A stretch of DNA of 13,306 nt, from the NCBI RefSeq assembly GCF_009725235.1, contig NZ_WJFC01000286.1:1-13306 (forward strand), read 5' to 3'. The notes under the pieces were generated by a model. The model did not search any database, was not told the DNA's origin, and saw only the letters and a program-made list of their open reading frames with translations. Shown here in pieces: positions 1 to 7,471 of this stretch. Made by a program: the position numbers and the translations under genes. Each line of letters begins with the position of its first letter. Position 1 is the first letter of the stretch. The DNA is from Scytonema sp. UIC 10036 (GTDB lineage Bacteria > Cyanobacteriota > Cyanobacteriia > Cyanobacteriales > Nostocaceae).

Positions 1-25
1 CCCTAACCCCTACCCCCTAACCCCT
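1..25 (-). repeat. telomere-like G-rich tract, potential G-quadruplex
   Basis: Read on the minus strand this tract is four runs of three to five G separated by TTA, TA and TTA. That fits a four-tetrad-run quadruplex pattern. It begins directly after the stop codon of the efflux adaptor gene, so it would lie in the first bases of that gene's 3' untranslated RNA or in an intergenic spacer before the next minus-strand gene. Short CCCTAACCCC-type repeats are common between cyanobacterial genes. The tract may extend beyond the window edge, so its full length is unknown. Confidence 0.6.
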
Positions 26-1399
26 CTAAAGTGTTGGATATACTAACTGACCGGGTACAATTCGTTGAGTACCATCTATAATCACCGTGTCACTAGGCTG
101 AAGTGTACCCCGTACAAGAACACGCTTTTCCTGGGTGTGCAATACTTCGACATTGTGCTGTTCGACACGATAAGACTTTGTTCCATCTGGTGATTTTTCT
201 GCTTTTAAGGCGTAACAAGACCACAAACCACGCTCTCCACGTACCAATGCCGTAATTGGCACCCAGTACCCTTTTTCTCTGACTGTTTGTGGAATTGTCA
301 ACCGTGCAATTTGTCCGGGTGCTACTGACTGCGCTCTCGATCCTTCTAATGTCAACACTACAGTGCGAGTACGAGTGGTGAGGTTCACTTCTGGCAAAAT
401 TGATGAAACTTTACTTTGGTATGTTTTTTGTCCTATTTGCACTTTCTGCTTGCTTTCCAGTTGAATTTGTGGTATCAACTGCACGGGGACACCAATCTCG
501 ACTTCTGGTTTAGTGTTTTCTACCAAGCGCACCACTGCTTGACCTGCATTGACAACAGTGCCTTCATCTAGGCGACGTGCGGCAATCATCCCGGAGAAAG
601 GAGCTTTGATTGTACTCTTGGCAATCTTAATTTTTATTTGAGCAATGCTAGCATCTAATTGTTTGACAACTGCCTGTTGTGCAGCTATCTGTTCTTTGCG
701 CGTCCCTGCTAGTAACTCATTTAATTCACTGCGGGCGGCTGCCAACCGCTCTAATAAAACATTTGCACTGGAGGCAACTTCTTCATACTGCTCTCTGGAA
801 ATTGCTCCTTGAGTGTATAAATCTTTTCTTCGAGCGTGCTTGATTTCTTCTAGTTTTAACTGTTGTTCTATTTGTTTGACTTGGGCGCGAGCAACAGCTA
901 TTTTCTCTGCTCGCGGTCCGGCTTTGAGTTCCTCAAGAACAGCAACAGCCTGGGCTTTGCGAGCAAGTAATTCTTGAACTTGAGTTTCTAGGTCGCTAGT
1001 ATCGAGTTGCGCTAAGGGAGTTCCTGTAGTCACGCGATCGCCCCGATCGACTTTGAGCTTAACTACCTTTCCAGAAAGCTCAAAGCCTAACTCACTGACT
1101 CGCATCGCTGCAACTTCTCCCGTATACGCCTGCAACAATTGATAAGATGTGGCTGCCTCCACCTGTTGGGTTTTCACTGGAACAATATGTTTACGAGGTG
1201 TAATAGCGACATTTTTTGGCGTACTGGTAGAGTTTAACCCCACAAAAGCAAGACCTGAGACAGAAAGCACTAAAAGAGCGATCGCACTTACAGGGATGAA
1301 TCGGCTTTTTTTCAACTTGAAACTTGGCACGATCTCAACTAAAGTGCCGTCATTTAACTGCAGTACCGTATCTTGTCCCTTATTTGACTCATTTTTCAT
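26..1399 (-). CDS. efflux pump membrane-fusion (periplasmic adaptor) protein, HlyD/AcrA family
   Basis: A 457-residue periplasmic adaptor that should link an inner-membrane RND or ABC pump to an outer-membrane channel. Residues 1-34 are cytoplasmic. One membrane anchor spans about 35-55. The first half of the lipoyl-like domain is at 105-133 (GFELSGKVVKLKVDRGD...), followed by a long alpha-helical hairpin at about 134-260. The second lipoyl half is at 262-294 (STIKAPFSGMIAARRLDEG), then beta-barrel and membrane-proximal domains to the C-terminus (PGQIARLTIP at 361-370, DGTQRIVPGQLV at 442-453). The two hairpin helices carry a related motif, LKAGPRAEKI (158-167) and LLAGTRKEQI (229-238). The start ATG is preceded by a weak TAGGT about 10 nt away. 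The long N-terminal cytoplasmic tail argues for an uncleaved anchor rather than a lipoprotein. The cognate pump is probably downstream, beyond position 1. The substrate cannot be inferred. It is divergent from the kinase gene at 2168. Confidence 0.93.
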   Translation of the reverse strand: MKNESNKGQDTVLQLNDGTLVEIVPSFKLKKSRFIPVSAIALLVLSVSGLAFVGLNSTSTPKNVAITPRKHIVPVKTQQVEAATSYQLLQAYTGEVAAMRVSELGFELSGKVVKLKVDRGDRVTTGTPLAQLDTSDLETQVQELLARKAQAVAVLEELKAGPRAEKIAVARAQVKQIEQQLKLEEIKHARRKDLYTQGAISREQYEEVASSANVLLERLAAARSELNELLAGTRKEQIAAQQAVVKQLDASIAQIKIKIAKSTIKAPFSGMIAARRLDEGTVVNAGQAVVRLVENTKPEVEIGVPVQLIPQIQLESKQKVQIGQKTYQSKVSSILPEVNLTTRTRTVVLTLEGSRAQSVAPGQIARLTIPQTVREKGYWVPITALVRGERGLWSCYALKAEKSPDGTKSYRVEQHNVEVLHTQEKRVLVRGTLQPSDTVIIDGTQRIVPGQLVYPTL

Positions 1400-1412
1400 A
1401 AAACTTACCTAA

Positions 1413-2137
1413 ATAATAAATTTTGAGAATCTAATTTGCTGGGGTTTGGTTAAGTATTTGTTGAGCTTTCCCCATCTATTCCTATTGGGTATTAGCAAGC
1501 TGCAGTTGATAAGTATGTACAACAAAAATGAAAAAGAAGACTTTATGTAGTACTAGAGTATTAGTCTAGGATTTAAGCCAATTTTGAGATTAATAGACCA
1601 CATGGGGTAGGGTGCGTGTCCTCGCCTGTCCATGCTATGGGACAGGCGAGGACGCTCCGCAGGAATTTATTTCTTGGAAATCCTAAAGAAACTTGTTTGC
1701 GTGAGATTAACAGACTACTGCTCTAAGCTAAAAAGGAAATCCTTTTCTAAAAACAACCTATGTTATGCAAATTTCGGAAACTTGAAACGATTTTCGAGAA
1801 AAAGTTTTTTCTCCAGTCGTCTGCCACATTAATTTTGAGGATTCTTATTTTTACGGATAGTTGACAAAAACACCATCTCTCTATCTAAAAAATCGCCTTA
1901 ACACCTGCTCTATAACAATTCCAAGCATTGTAAAGCTTTGTAAATAAATGTCGTAATTAGTAAGATCTATTGTGAGTCTCTACTTAAGAATTACAAATGA
2001 AACATCGGCTTTGGGTTGGGCAAGCATGAGAAAATACCCTATATTTTCATGTAGACTTACATTATGCTGTCTTAGTTTCACTATCATAGAAATTCAAGAA
2101 ACTATCTTGTTGTAAAGTGTGAGGAGAGTTCTAAAAA
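1413..2137. promoter_or_regulatory. divergent intergenic region between efflux adaptor and kinase operon
   Basis: About 725 bp without a convincing gene. It should hold the promoters of both divergent units. A plus-strand TTGACA at 1861-1866 with TCTAAA at 1884-1889 (17-bp spacer) is a possible promoter, though 250 bp or more upstream of the kinase. TTGTAAA occurs at 1928-1934 and 1938-1944, ten bases apart, and TTGTAAAG recurs at 2110-2117. An imperfect inverted repeat lies at 2025-2051 (CATGAGAAAATA / TATTTTCATG around CCCTA), and a small one at 2095-2109 (CAAGA/TCTTG). The strong hairpin at 1618-1653 is listed separately. None of these sites is proven. Confidence 0.35.
1618..1653. repeat. 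14-bp perfect hairpin, dispersed-repeat type
   Basis: GTCCTCGCCTGTCC at 1618-1631 pairs perfectly with GGACAGGCGAGGAC at 1640-1653 across an 8-nt loop. The stem is GC-rich in an AT-rich spacer, and no U-run follows on either strand. It therefore looks more like one of the mobile palindromic repeats scattered between cyanobacterial genes than a terminator. The two nearest genes run away from it, so it does not sit at the end of any transcript seen here. Confidence 0.7.
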
Positions 2138-2161
2138 ATGTATCAATTCTGTGTCAAATAA
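2138..2161 (+). CDS. 7-codon leader ORF (MYQFCVK) in frame with the kinase
   Basis: ATG at 2138 is preceded by a good Shine-Dalgarno, AGGAGAG at 2122-2128, nine bases upstream. It is the best ribosome-binding site near the kinase start. The frame reads MYQFCVK and then meets two consecutive stops, TAA at 2159 and TAA at 2162. The kinase reading frame resumes in the same frame immediately after. It may be a translated leader whose termination allows reinitiation at TTG 2168 or ATG 2207. Alternatively it may be a former N-terminus cut off by mutation. No homologue can be judged from seven residues. Confidence 0.4.
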   Translation: MYQFCVK

Positions 2162-2167
2162 TAAATT

Positions 2168-4354
2168 TTGATAACAGAGAAAAAAATAGAATTTAACAAT
2201 GGTGTTATGGTTGTTCACAATTTCGTTTTAGAGCAAGGTCAACCTGGATGCATTCTACAGCCAGAAGAAGAATTGCAGTTTGCCAAATTATTCCTAGATC
2301 GTACCGGAATTGCTATTTTCTGGGTAGATCCACAAGCACGATTTCTTTACGTAAACCATTCAGCTTGTGTCACGACGGGCTATTCTCATGAGGAATTCTT
2401 CTCCATGACTGTAGATAAGCTGAATCCTCTCTTTTGTGGAGAAGCTTGGTCTAGTTATTGGAGAAAAATCAAACAACAGCGCTTTTTCACCTTTGAATCT
2501 CTACATTACACTAAAGAGGGCTGGGCTTTTCCAGTGGAGATTGCTGTTACCTATTTGAAATATTACGATAGGGAGTGTGCTTGTCTAATGGTTAGCAATA
2601 TCACCAAAGAGCAACAAATAAAAACAGCTTCAGAGTATCACTCAAGCCATTCCAAAAAAACAATTTTGTTTGAAAAAAAAACCGAAACTTTGTTGAGTAC
2701 AGTTGAAGAAACTGAGGTGTTAAGCAACAATCTCGAAGATTTGACCAACTCTGGAAACATAACTGTTGAAGCATTGGAGTTCAAAGTTCAAGAATGTAGT
2801 GCTAAATTAAATAATTTTAACGAGCTATTGAGTTACAAAATTAGCGATCGCAAACAGGTAGAGTCAGCATTGCAAGAAAGTGAAGAACGGTTTCGCGCCA
2901 CATTCAATCAAGCGGCTGTCGGCTTAGCCCATGTGGGAACAGATGGACACTTTGTACTCGTTAACCAAAAGTTTTGTGACATTTTAGGTTATACATCAGA
3001 GGATCTGCTTGAGCGAAGTTGTCCGGCTATTACCCATCCTGAAGACCTTAAGACTGAATTAGAGTATGTTCGTCAAATATTAGCAAATGAAATCCAGACA
3101 TACTCAATGGATAAGCGCTATATCTGTAAAAATTCTGCTTATGTTTGGATTCATACAACTGTGTCCCTTGTCCGAGACTCTTACGGATCTGCAAAATATT
3201 TTCTTGTTGTTACTGAAGATATTACAGAACGCAAGCGAATTGAAGAAGCACTATGCCAAAGCGAGGCTAGATTTCGCACTTTGGCAGAAATGACTAACGT
3301 CATCATATTTATTCAACAAGGGACACAGTTTTGTTATGTCAATCCAGCTGCGGAATATATAACAGGTTACAAAAGAGAAGAGTTATTGGCTCACACTGAT
3401 ATTTGGGAATTAATAAAAGAGCGCAGACAATTACATCGACAGCAGCAATCAGATTTAGTCCAATCTCAAGAAATCAAGCACTGCGAAGAAGAGATGAAGA
3501 TTCTGACCAAAAACGGTGAAGAGCGTTGGTTAAATTGTAGTATTGGTACGATAGAGTTTGAAGGAAAGTTAGCTGTACTGGGAACAGCGATCGACATTAC
3601 CAAGCACAAACAAGCGGAAGTAGACATTAGACAGGCTTTAGAACAAGAAAAAGAACTGAGCGAACTTCGAGCACGTTTTATCTCGATAGTTTCCCACGAA
3701 TTTCGCACTCCATTGAATAATATTTCCTTTTCTACCAGCTCCTTGAGACGTTACGGTCACAAATGGACTGAGGAGGAAAAACTTGAGTATCTCTACGGGA
3801 TTGAAACAGACGTTGAACAGCTCAACTCATTGCTGGATCAGGCTTTGTTTATTGGTGGAGCGGAAGCAGGAAAACGAAAGTTCGAGCCACAACCACTTGA
3901 TGTGGTGCAATTGTGCCGTCACTTACTAGCAGAAATGCAAATGCAAAACAGCGGTGAGCACGTCTTTTCTTTTGTAAGTCAAAGTGAGTGTTTAACAGCT
4001 TGCGTAGATAAGAAACTGCTACAGCCCATTTTGACCAATTTGCTTTCAAATGCCATGAAATATTCCCCGTCAAACAGTCAAATTGATTTGCAATTGTCTT
4101 GCCAAAATGAGAACTTAATTTTTCAGATTAGCGACAAAGGAATTGGTATTCCACTAGCAGATCGACAACAATTGTTTGAGCCATTTCATCGAGCTAGTAA
4201 TGTTGGGGAGATAGAAGGTACGGGGCTGGGGCTATCAATTGTCAAAAAATTTGTTGATTTACACGGGGGTGAAATTCGTGTGGACAGTACTGTTGGAGTA
4301 GGGACTACGTTTATTGTTACCTTGCCATTAATAAACCAACCGAAAACCCAGTAG
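2168..4354 (+). CDS. triple-PAS sensor histidine kinase
   Basis: A 728-residue soluble kinase without membrane segments. PAS 1 is at about 38-146 and a charged, probably helical linker at 147-240. PAS 2 is at 240-353 (ends TEDITERKRIEE) and PAS 3 at 367-478. HisKA has SHEFRTPL at 509-516, with H510 as the phosphorylated histidine. The catalytic ATPase has N-box NLLSNAMKYSP (624-634), G1 DKGIGIP (656-662), F-box FEPF (670-673) and G2 GTGLGLSI (684-691). All catalytic boxes look intact. No haem- or flavin-binding signature is obvious, so the signal is unknown. The start is uncertain: TTG 2168 follows an in-frame stop at 2162 and has no Shine-Dalgarno. ATG 2207 (residue 14) has none either. The good ribosome-binding site belongs to the leader ORF at 2138. 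The regulator at 4401 follows after 46 bp and is the likely partner. Confidence 0.9.
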   Translation: MITEKKIEFNNGVMVVHNFVLEQGQPGCILQPEEELQFAKLFLDRTGIAIFWVDPQARFLYVNHSACVTTGYSHEEFFSMTVDKLNPLFCGEAWSSYWRKIKQQRFFTFESLHYTKEGWAFPVEIAVTYLKYYDRECACLMVSNITKEQQIKTASEYHSSHSKKTILFEKKTETLLSTVEETEVLSNNLEDLTNSGNITVEALEFKVQECSAKLNNFNELLSYKISDRKQVESALQESEERFRATFNQAAVGLAHVGTDGHFVLVNQKFCDILGYTSEDLLERSCPAITHPEDLKTELEYVRQILANEIQTYSMDKRYICKNSAYVWIHTTVSLVRDSYGSAKYFLVVTEDITERKRIEEALCQSEARFRTLAEMTNVIIFIQQGTQFCYVNPAAEYITGYKREELLAHTDIWELIKERRQLHRQQQSDLVQSQEIKHCEEEMKILTKNGEERWLNCSIGTIEFEGKLAVLGTAIDITKHKQAEVDIRQALEQEKELSELRARFISIVSHEFRTPLNNISFSTSSLRRYGHKWTEEEKLEYLYGIETDVEQLNSLLDQALFIGGAEAGKRKFEPQPLDVVQLCRHLLAEMQMQNSGEHVFSFVSQSECLTACVDKKLLQPILTNLLSNAMKYSPSNSQIDLQLSCQNENLIFQISDKGIGIPLADRQQLFEPFHRASNVGEIEGTGLGLSIVKKFVDLHGGEIRVDSTVGVGTTFIVTLPLINQPKTQ

Positions 4355-4400
4355 CGATCGCCCTCTTAATTTCACTCGCTCAGCGGATACAGAGAAGATT

Positions 4401-5198
4401 ATGAAAAAGATTCTAATCATTGAAAATGAGACAAGAACTCGCAATCTCTTTTTAAATAGTCTGAAAACAGATGGTTACAATGTCATTGGCGCTGAAAATG
4501 GTGTTGTTGGCGTTCAATTAGCAAAAGAGCATTTACCGGATTTGGTGATTTGTGACATTCAAATGCCCGAGCTTGATGGTTATGGCGTGCTGAAGGCACT
4601 CAGACAAGAACCTCTCACAGCAGTGATTCCCTTCATTTTTCTCACTGCTAAAGTTTCCAAAGCCGAACTGCGTCAGGGAATGGAACTCGGAGCTAATGAC
4701 TATCTGACTAAACCCTGTAAAGTCGAGGAATTGCTGCGAGCGATCGCCATTCAACTGGAAAAACAAACTGTTCTCAAGCAGTGGTATTCTACTGAAAGTC
4801 AAACTGTTAAAGAGTCAGAGCCTGTTCAAGGTGCGATCGTACCAGACCCTCAATCAATTTTTCCTGATAACTTTCCGCAACTCAATCCAGTTTTCCAATT
4901 TATCGAAGAAAATTATAACAAACAAATTAACCTCAGTGATGTCGCTGAGGCAGTTGGTTATTCTACTGCTTATTTAACCAATTTAGTGAAACGTCAAACT
5001 AATAAAACAGTTTATAACTGGATTGTTGAGCGCCAGATGGTAGAAGCGCGTATGCTGCTTTTAAAGACTGATGAACCCGTCAATCAAATTGCGGCTAAGG
5101 TAGGTTATCCAGATGCAGGTCATTTCATTCGTCGGTTTCGCCAGATCTATTCCATATCTCCAAAACAGTGGAGAAACACACATCGTACACAGTTATAA
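4401..5198 (+). CDS. response regulator with AraC-type DNA-binding output
   Basis: A 265-residue two-domain transcription factor. The receiver spans about 1-122. D52 in VICDIQMPELDG is the phospho-acceptor, T82 (LTAK) the switch threonine and K104 (TKP) the conserved lysine. The N-terminal acidic pair is E8-N9 rather than two acids, so Mg2+ binding may be slightly altered. A linker of about 125-160 leads to an AraC/XylS domain at about 163-262 with two helix-turn-helix units near 177-198 and 226-249. The second contains the family signature GYPDAGHFIRRFRQIYSISP. It lies 46 bp after the kinase on the same strand, with a HIP1 octamer at 4354-4361 in the gap, so the two are likely one operon. 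The ribosome-binding site is weak (GAGAAG close to the ATG). Targets are unknown. The divergent efflux gene and its own operon are candidates. Confidence 0.93.
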   Translation: MKKILIIENETRTRNLFLNSLKTDGYNVIGAENGVVGVQLAKEHLPDLVICDIQMPELDGYGVLKALRQEPLTAVIPFIFLTAKVSKAELRQGMELGANDYLTKPCKVEELLRAIAIQLEKQTVLKQWYSTESQTVKESEPVQGAIVPDPQSIFPDNFPQLNPVFQFIEENYNKQINLSDVAEAVGYSTAYLTNLVKRQTNKTVYNWIVERQMVEARMLLLKTDEPVNQIAAKVGYPDAGHFIRRFRQIYSISPKQWRNTHRTQL

Positions 5199-5218
5199 AC
5201 TCACAAAAGTATTGAAAC

Positions 5219-5249
5219 ACCCACTGCGCCAGTTGGAGTTGCAGTGGGT
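5219..5249. terminator. bidirectional hairpin terminator between convergent genes
   Basis: ACCCACTGC at 5219-5227 pairs with GCAGTGGGT at 5241-5249, a 9-bp perfect stem with a 13-nt loop. It sits 20 bp after the regulator stop and 58 bp beyond the stop of the converging PEP-CTERM gene. The tail on the plus strand is ATTTCTAATT and on the minus strand GTTTCAATACTTTTG, so the U-tracts are modest. Position and stem favour termination of both transcripts. Confidence 0.6.
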
Positions 5250-5307
5250 ATTTCTAATTAGTTATTGATATTCTGCTTTGTTTTTGTCCTCAATAAATCA
5301 ATAGCAC

Positions 5308-6276
5308 CTAAATGGAAGACTCACGCTGGCTTTTCCATTTTTTCCGATAAGCAATTGCACTTAAAACCCCAATCATCAATAAACTCAATACAGAACTAGG
5401 TTCTGGTATTGATACCGCTCGAAGAGTGCCTAATAATTTAAGATTTATAACAACGAATCCATTGCCCTGAGTAATATTAGTATCGTCAACATCTTGGTCT
5501 TCGATGACTACTTGGACTCCACCACCAGCAGCAGCAACATCTTGTAAGAAAGCGTTAGCTAATGTGTCTGCAAATGGATCTAGCCCTACCACCTTCGTTG
5601 CCTTAATTGGGTCAGTAAAAGCGATATCAATATCGTCAGAAACTTGAGTGGTCGCGCCGTAATCAAGAACTGAGTAGAGATTAGAATACCCGAAATTAAC
5701 TATTTTAGTTGTCCCGTAAGAGAGGAATACCTCAACATCATCTGGATTAGCTTTATATATTCTTTCTTCAATATTTGAATTGGGACTAGCGAACCAATCT
5801 TGACCGAGCTTATCTTCACCTAAATTCCACGTCTTGGTAAAACTACGGTCACTTTTTTGTCCTAAGCTAAACCCAAGATTACTGAACGCAATTCCGTTAC
5901 TTGTTAGGAAGTTGCTTAATGTTGGGAAACCGGCAATTCCAGTGACGGTTGATGCTCTGGTAGCACCGCTTGGAGGCTGTTCGGGGCTTGCTTGCCGACC
6001 AGTCACGTAATAAGGAGCACCATTACCCGACGCATTTAAGCTGATATCTCTATGACCAAAGTCTAGGGCAGACGGATCTGGATTCAAGAAAGCTGAATAC
6101 CCCTGGTTCTCAGACGGGTTGCCTAACAAACTGAGTGTGTAGGCAGAGTCCTTTGGTCGTGATGAAATATTTTGTAGTAGGTCAAAGTTGAAAGTAGCTG
6201 CCTGAACAGATAGAGGAGCACATACTGCGATGGTGGTGGTTAACCCAAAAAGTGTTGGAAGATGATAAGTACGCAT
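5308..6276 (-). CDS. PEP-CTERM sorting-domain surface protein (paralogue of 7561-8517)
   Basis: A 322-residue exported protein. A signal peptide spans about 1-26 (GLTTTIAVCAPLSVQA, cleavage before ATF). A beta-rich mature domain fills about 27-285. A C-terminal PEP-CTERM tripartite signal follows: IPEPSS at 290-295, a hydrophobic helix at about 297-311, and a basic tail RKKWKSQR. Such tails are recognised and cleaved by an exosortase, placing the protein at the cell surface or in the exopolysaccharide. No exosortase is in the window. The mature domain is clearly related to the product of 7561-8517: shared stretches include TKTWNLGED, GQDWF, ANPDDVE/ANPNDVE, and LDP.A..LA.AFLQDV. No enzymatic motif is recognised. 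No clear Shine-Dalgarno precedes the ATG. An IS6-like inverted repeat lies 77 bp upstream. Confidence 0.88.
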   Translation of the reverse strand: MRTYHLPTLFGLTTTIAVCAPLSVQAATFNFDLLQNISSRPKDSAYTLSLLGNPSENQGYSAFLNPDPSALDFGHRDISLNASGNGAPYYVTGRQASPEQPPSGATRASTVTGIAGFPTLSNFLTSNGIAFSNLGFSLGQKSDRSFTKTWNLGEDKLGQDWFASPNSNIEERIYKANPDDVEVFLSYGTTKIVNFGYSNLYSVLDYGATTQVSDDIDIAFTDPIKATKVVGLDPFADTLANAFLQDVAAAGGGVQVVIEDQDVDDTNITQGNGFVVINLKLLGTLRAVSIPEPSSVLSLLMIGVLSAIAYRKKWKSQRESSI

Positions 6277-6352
6277 AAAAGTTTTAACAAAGTTAGAAGA
6301 AATGCGATTGTTTTTACTTAACTATATGTAAAAATTGCTGCATTATATATGA

Positions 6353-6410
6353 AGTTCTGTTGCAAAAATATTTACAGAGCTTTACGCTTAAAAAGTTTTG
6401 CAACAGAACC
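6353..6410. mobile_element. short inverted-repeat element with IS6-family-like ends
   Basis: GTTCTGTTGCAAAA at 6354-6367 is repeated in inverted orientation at 6396-6409 (TTTTGCAACAGAAC), a 14-bp perfect match around 28 bp of AT-rich sequence. The outer right base is G, giving GGTTCTGTTGCAAAA. This resembles the terminal repeats of IS6-family elements (IS26 GGCACTGTTGCAAA; IS257/IS431 GGTTCTGTTGCAAAG). No transposase fits in the interior, and the 8-bp flanks are not direct repeats. It may be a tiny non-autonomous derivative, a deletion relic, or simply a hairpin in the leader of the gene at 5308-6276. Confidence 0.5.
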
Positions 6411-6440
6411 TTTAACGTTCTTCCATCACTTTGGCTAAAG

Positions 6441-6645
6441 AAAATTTGGCGTTGCTTACAATAGGGATGAATCATTGAACCGCAAAGACGCGTTCGCGTT
6501 CGCGTTCGCGAAGCGTGCCGTCTTCGGCATAGCGTGTGCCTTGCACATAGCGTGCAGACGTTGGAGGCATAGGGCGCGAAGAGTTTAGATTTTTTCGTTT
6601 ACAACAATTCAAAAATATCCCGCAATTATGCAACGCCGAAAATTT
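6441..6645. mobile_element. MITE-like element with imperfect terminal inverted repeats
   Basis: The left end reads AAATTTGGCGTTGC, then ACAATAGGGAT, at about 6442-6466. The right end on the opposite strand reads AAATTTTCGGCGTTGC, then ATTGCGGGAT, at about 6645-6616. GGCGTTGC (6448-6455) and GCAACGCC (6630-6637) are perfect inverted copies. The roughly 205-bp interior has no ORF and holds short GCGTTC repeats. This is the structure of a non-autonomous transposable element, but the parent IS family was not identified and no target-site duplication was found. Confidence 0.45.
6490..6555 (+). repeat. GCGTTC tandem repeats plus two small tandem hairpins
   Basis: Three head-to-tail GCGTTC hexamers occupy 6490-6507, followed by the inverted form GCGAAG (6508-6513). 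Two units beginning AGCGTG then follow, at 6512-6530 and 6531-6548. Each contains a tiny hairpin (GCCG-TCTT-CGGC and TGTGC-CTT-GCACA), and a third AGCGTGC starts at 6549. Short, GC-rich, self-complementary repeats of this kind are frequent in cyanobacterial spacers. No coding content is seen. Confidence 0.6.
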
Positions 6646-6664
6646 AAAACCTGATTTTTCAGTT

Positions 6665-6717
6665 AGTCCGCGCAGGCGGACTTTGTTTGCATAGACGCGA
6701 TTTCCAATCGCGTCTAT
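6665..6717. repeat. double palindrome with dispersed repeat core
   Basis: AGTCCGC (6665-6671) pairs with GCGGACT (6676-6682) across a GCAG loop. A second hairpin follows: ATAGACGCGATT (6691-6702) pairs perfectly over 12 bp with AATCGCGTCTAT (6706-6717) around the loop TCC. The 24 bases at 6671-6694 recur with two C/T differences at 8898-8921. The block starts 34 bp beyond the stop of the gene at 6752-7471, so it could also stabilise or terminate that transcript, although no U-run follows. Confidence 0.65.
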
Positions 6718-6751
6718 TATTCTCTAGCGCTTAGTGATAAAAGAGCGTTCA

Positions 6752-7471
6752 TTAAACGGCTCGACGTAACTTAAGCGCAGTGAGCGCTCCACCAACCATC
6801 AGGATGGCTAGCGCACTGCTAGGTTCGGGAACCAAAGCAATATTCCTATCTCCTTGAACCTCCCCAATATTCAAACCTGCAATTGGAGTATCTGCTCCTG
6901 CAGCGACAAGAAAATCACTGAACTCTTGAGCTACCAACGCCGTGAAATTGAGCGTTACACTCTGATTTTGAAGATCGACCCTCACAGGAGCAGTTGGTAC
7001 CAGAGTAAATACAGGTAAACCAGTATTTGCCTTATCTATAACATTTAGGTCAATAGCAGGCTGGGCAAATAGGTCTCCTATCTCCAGTTGCGGAGGAAGG
7101 GCAAGCTTAGTGGTGTCTACATTGAAAAAAATGCTGCCAGTTAAATCTACTGTTCCACCAAGGGGAATAAATTCTTGTGTGACATCATCATAACTAAAGG
7201 TAAAATTACTGGCTGGAGCATTAGAATCCGAACTGGCAGGGATGACATTAAAGGCATAGGTATAACCCGGAGCTGGCTCGGCTGTATTTTCTACCGAAGC
7301 CAATGATAAACCTAAAGACTGTAGTTGCTCAAGTGCGCTTGCATCAAGGTTGATGCTCTCTTTACCACCAACAAATTGATAGACCTTGGCTTCAGCCTTA
7401 ACAGGTAGAGGTGCGTGTACGGCAATGGTAGCAGTTAGTCCAAGAAGTATTGAAAGTAGGTTATTACGCAT
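6752..7471 (-). CDS. PEP-CTERM sorting-domain surface protein, unrelated mature domain
   Basis: A 239-residue exported protein when started at ATG 7471. The frame is open to ATG 7540, but those 23 extra residues (with two Cys and charged residues) would precede the signal peptide, so the shorter form is preferred. The signal peptide is about 1-26 (LLGLTATIAVHAPLPVKA). The mature region is acidic and beta-rich, with no known catalytic motif. The C-terminal sorting signal is VPEPSS at 214-219, a hydrophobic helix at 220-233 and a basic end KLRRAV. Only the signal peptide resembles the flanking PEP-CTERM proteins. It starts 89 bp after the gene at 7561-8517 on the same strand, so co-transcription is plausible. 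Surface location after exosortase processing follows from the family. The function is not known. Confidence 0.85.
   Translation of the reverse strand: MRNNLLSILLGLTATIAVHAPLPVKAEAKVYQFVGGKESINLDASALEQLQSLGLSLASVENTAEPAPGYTYAFNVIPASSDSNAPASNFTFSYDDVTQEFIPLGGTVDLTGSIFFNVDTTKLALPPQLEIGDLFAQPAIDLNVIDKANTGLPVFTLVPTAPVRVDLQNQSVTLNFTALVAQEFSDFLVAAGADTPIAGLNIGEVQGDRNIALVPEPSSALAILMVGGALTALKLRRAV

Noticed and set aside
376..1399. Classification of the adaptor as a cleaved lipoprotein
   Set aside because: The hydrophobic segment lies about 35 residues in and no lipobox cysteine follows it, so an uncleaved membrane anchor fits better.
1632..1832. 66-codon plus-strand frame upstream of the kinase
   Set aside because: It starts inside the loop of the 1618-1653 hairpin, has no ribosome-binding site, and its basic, low-complexity product resembles nothing recognised.
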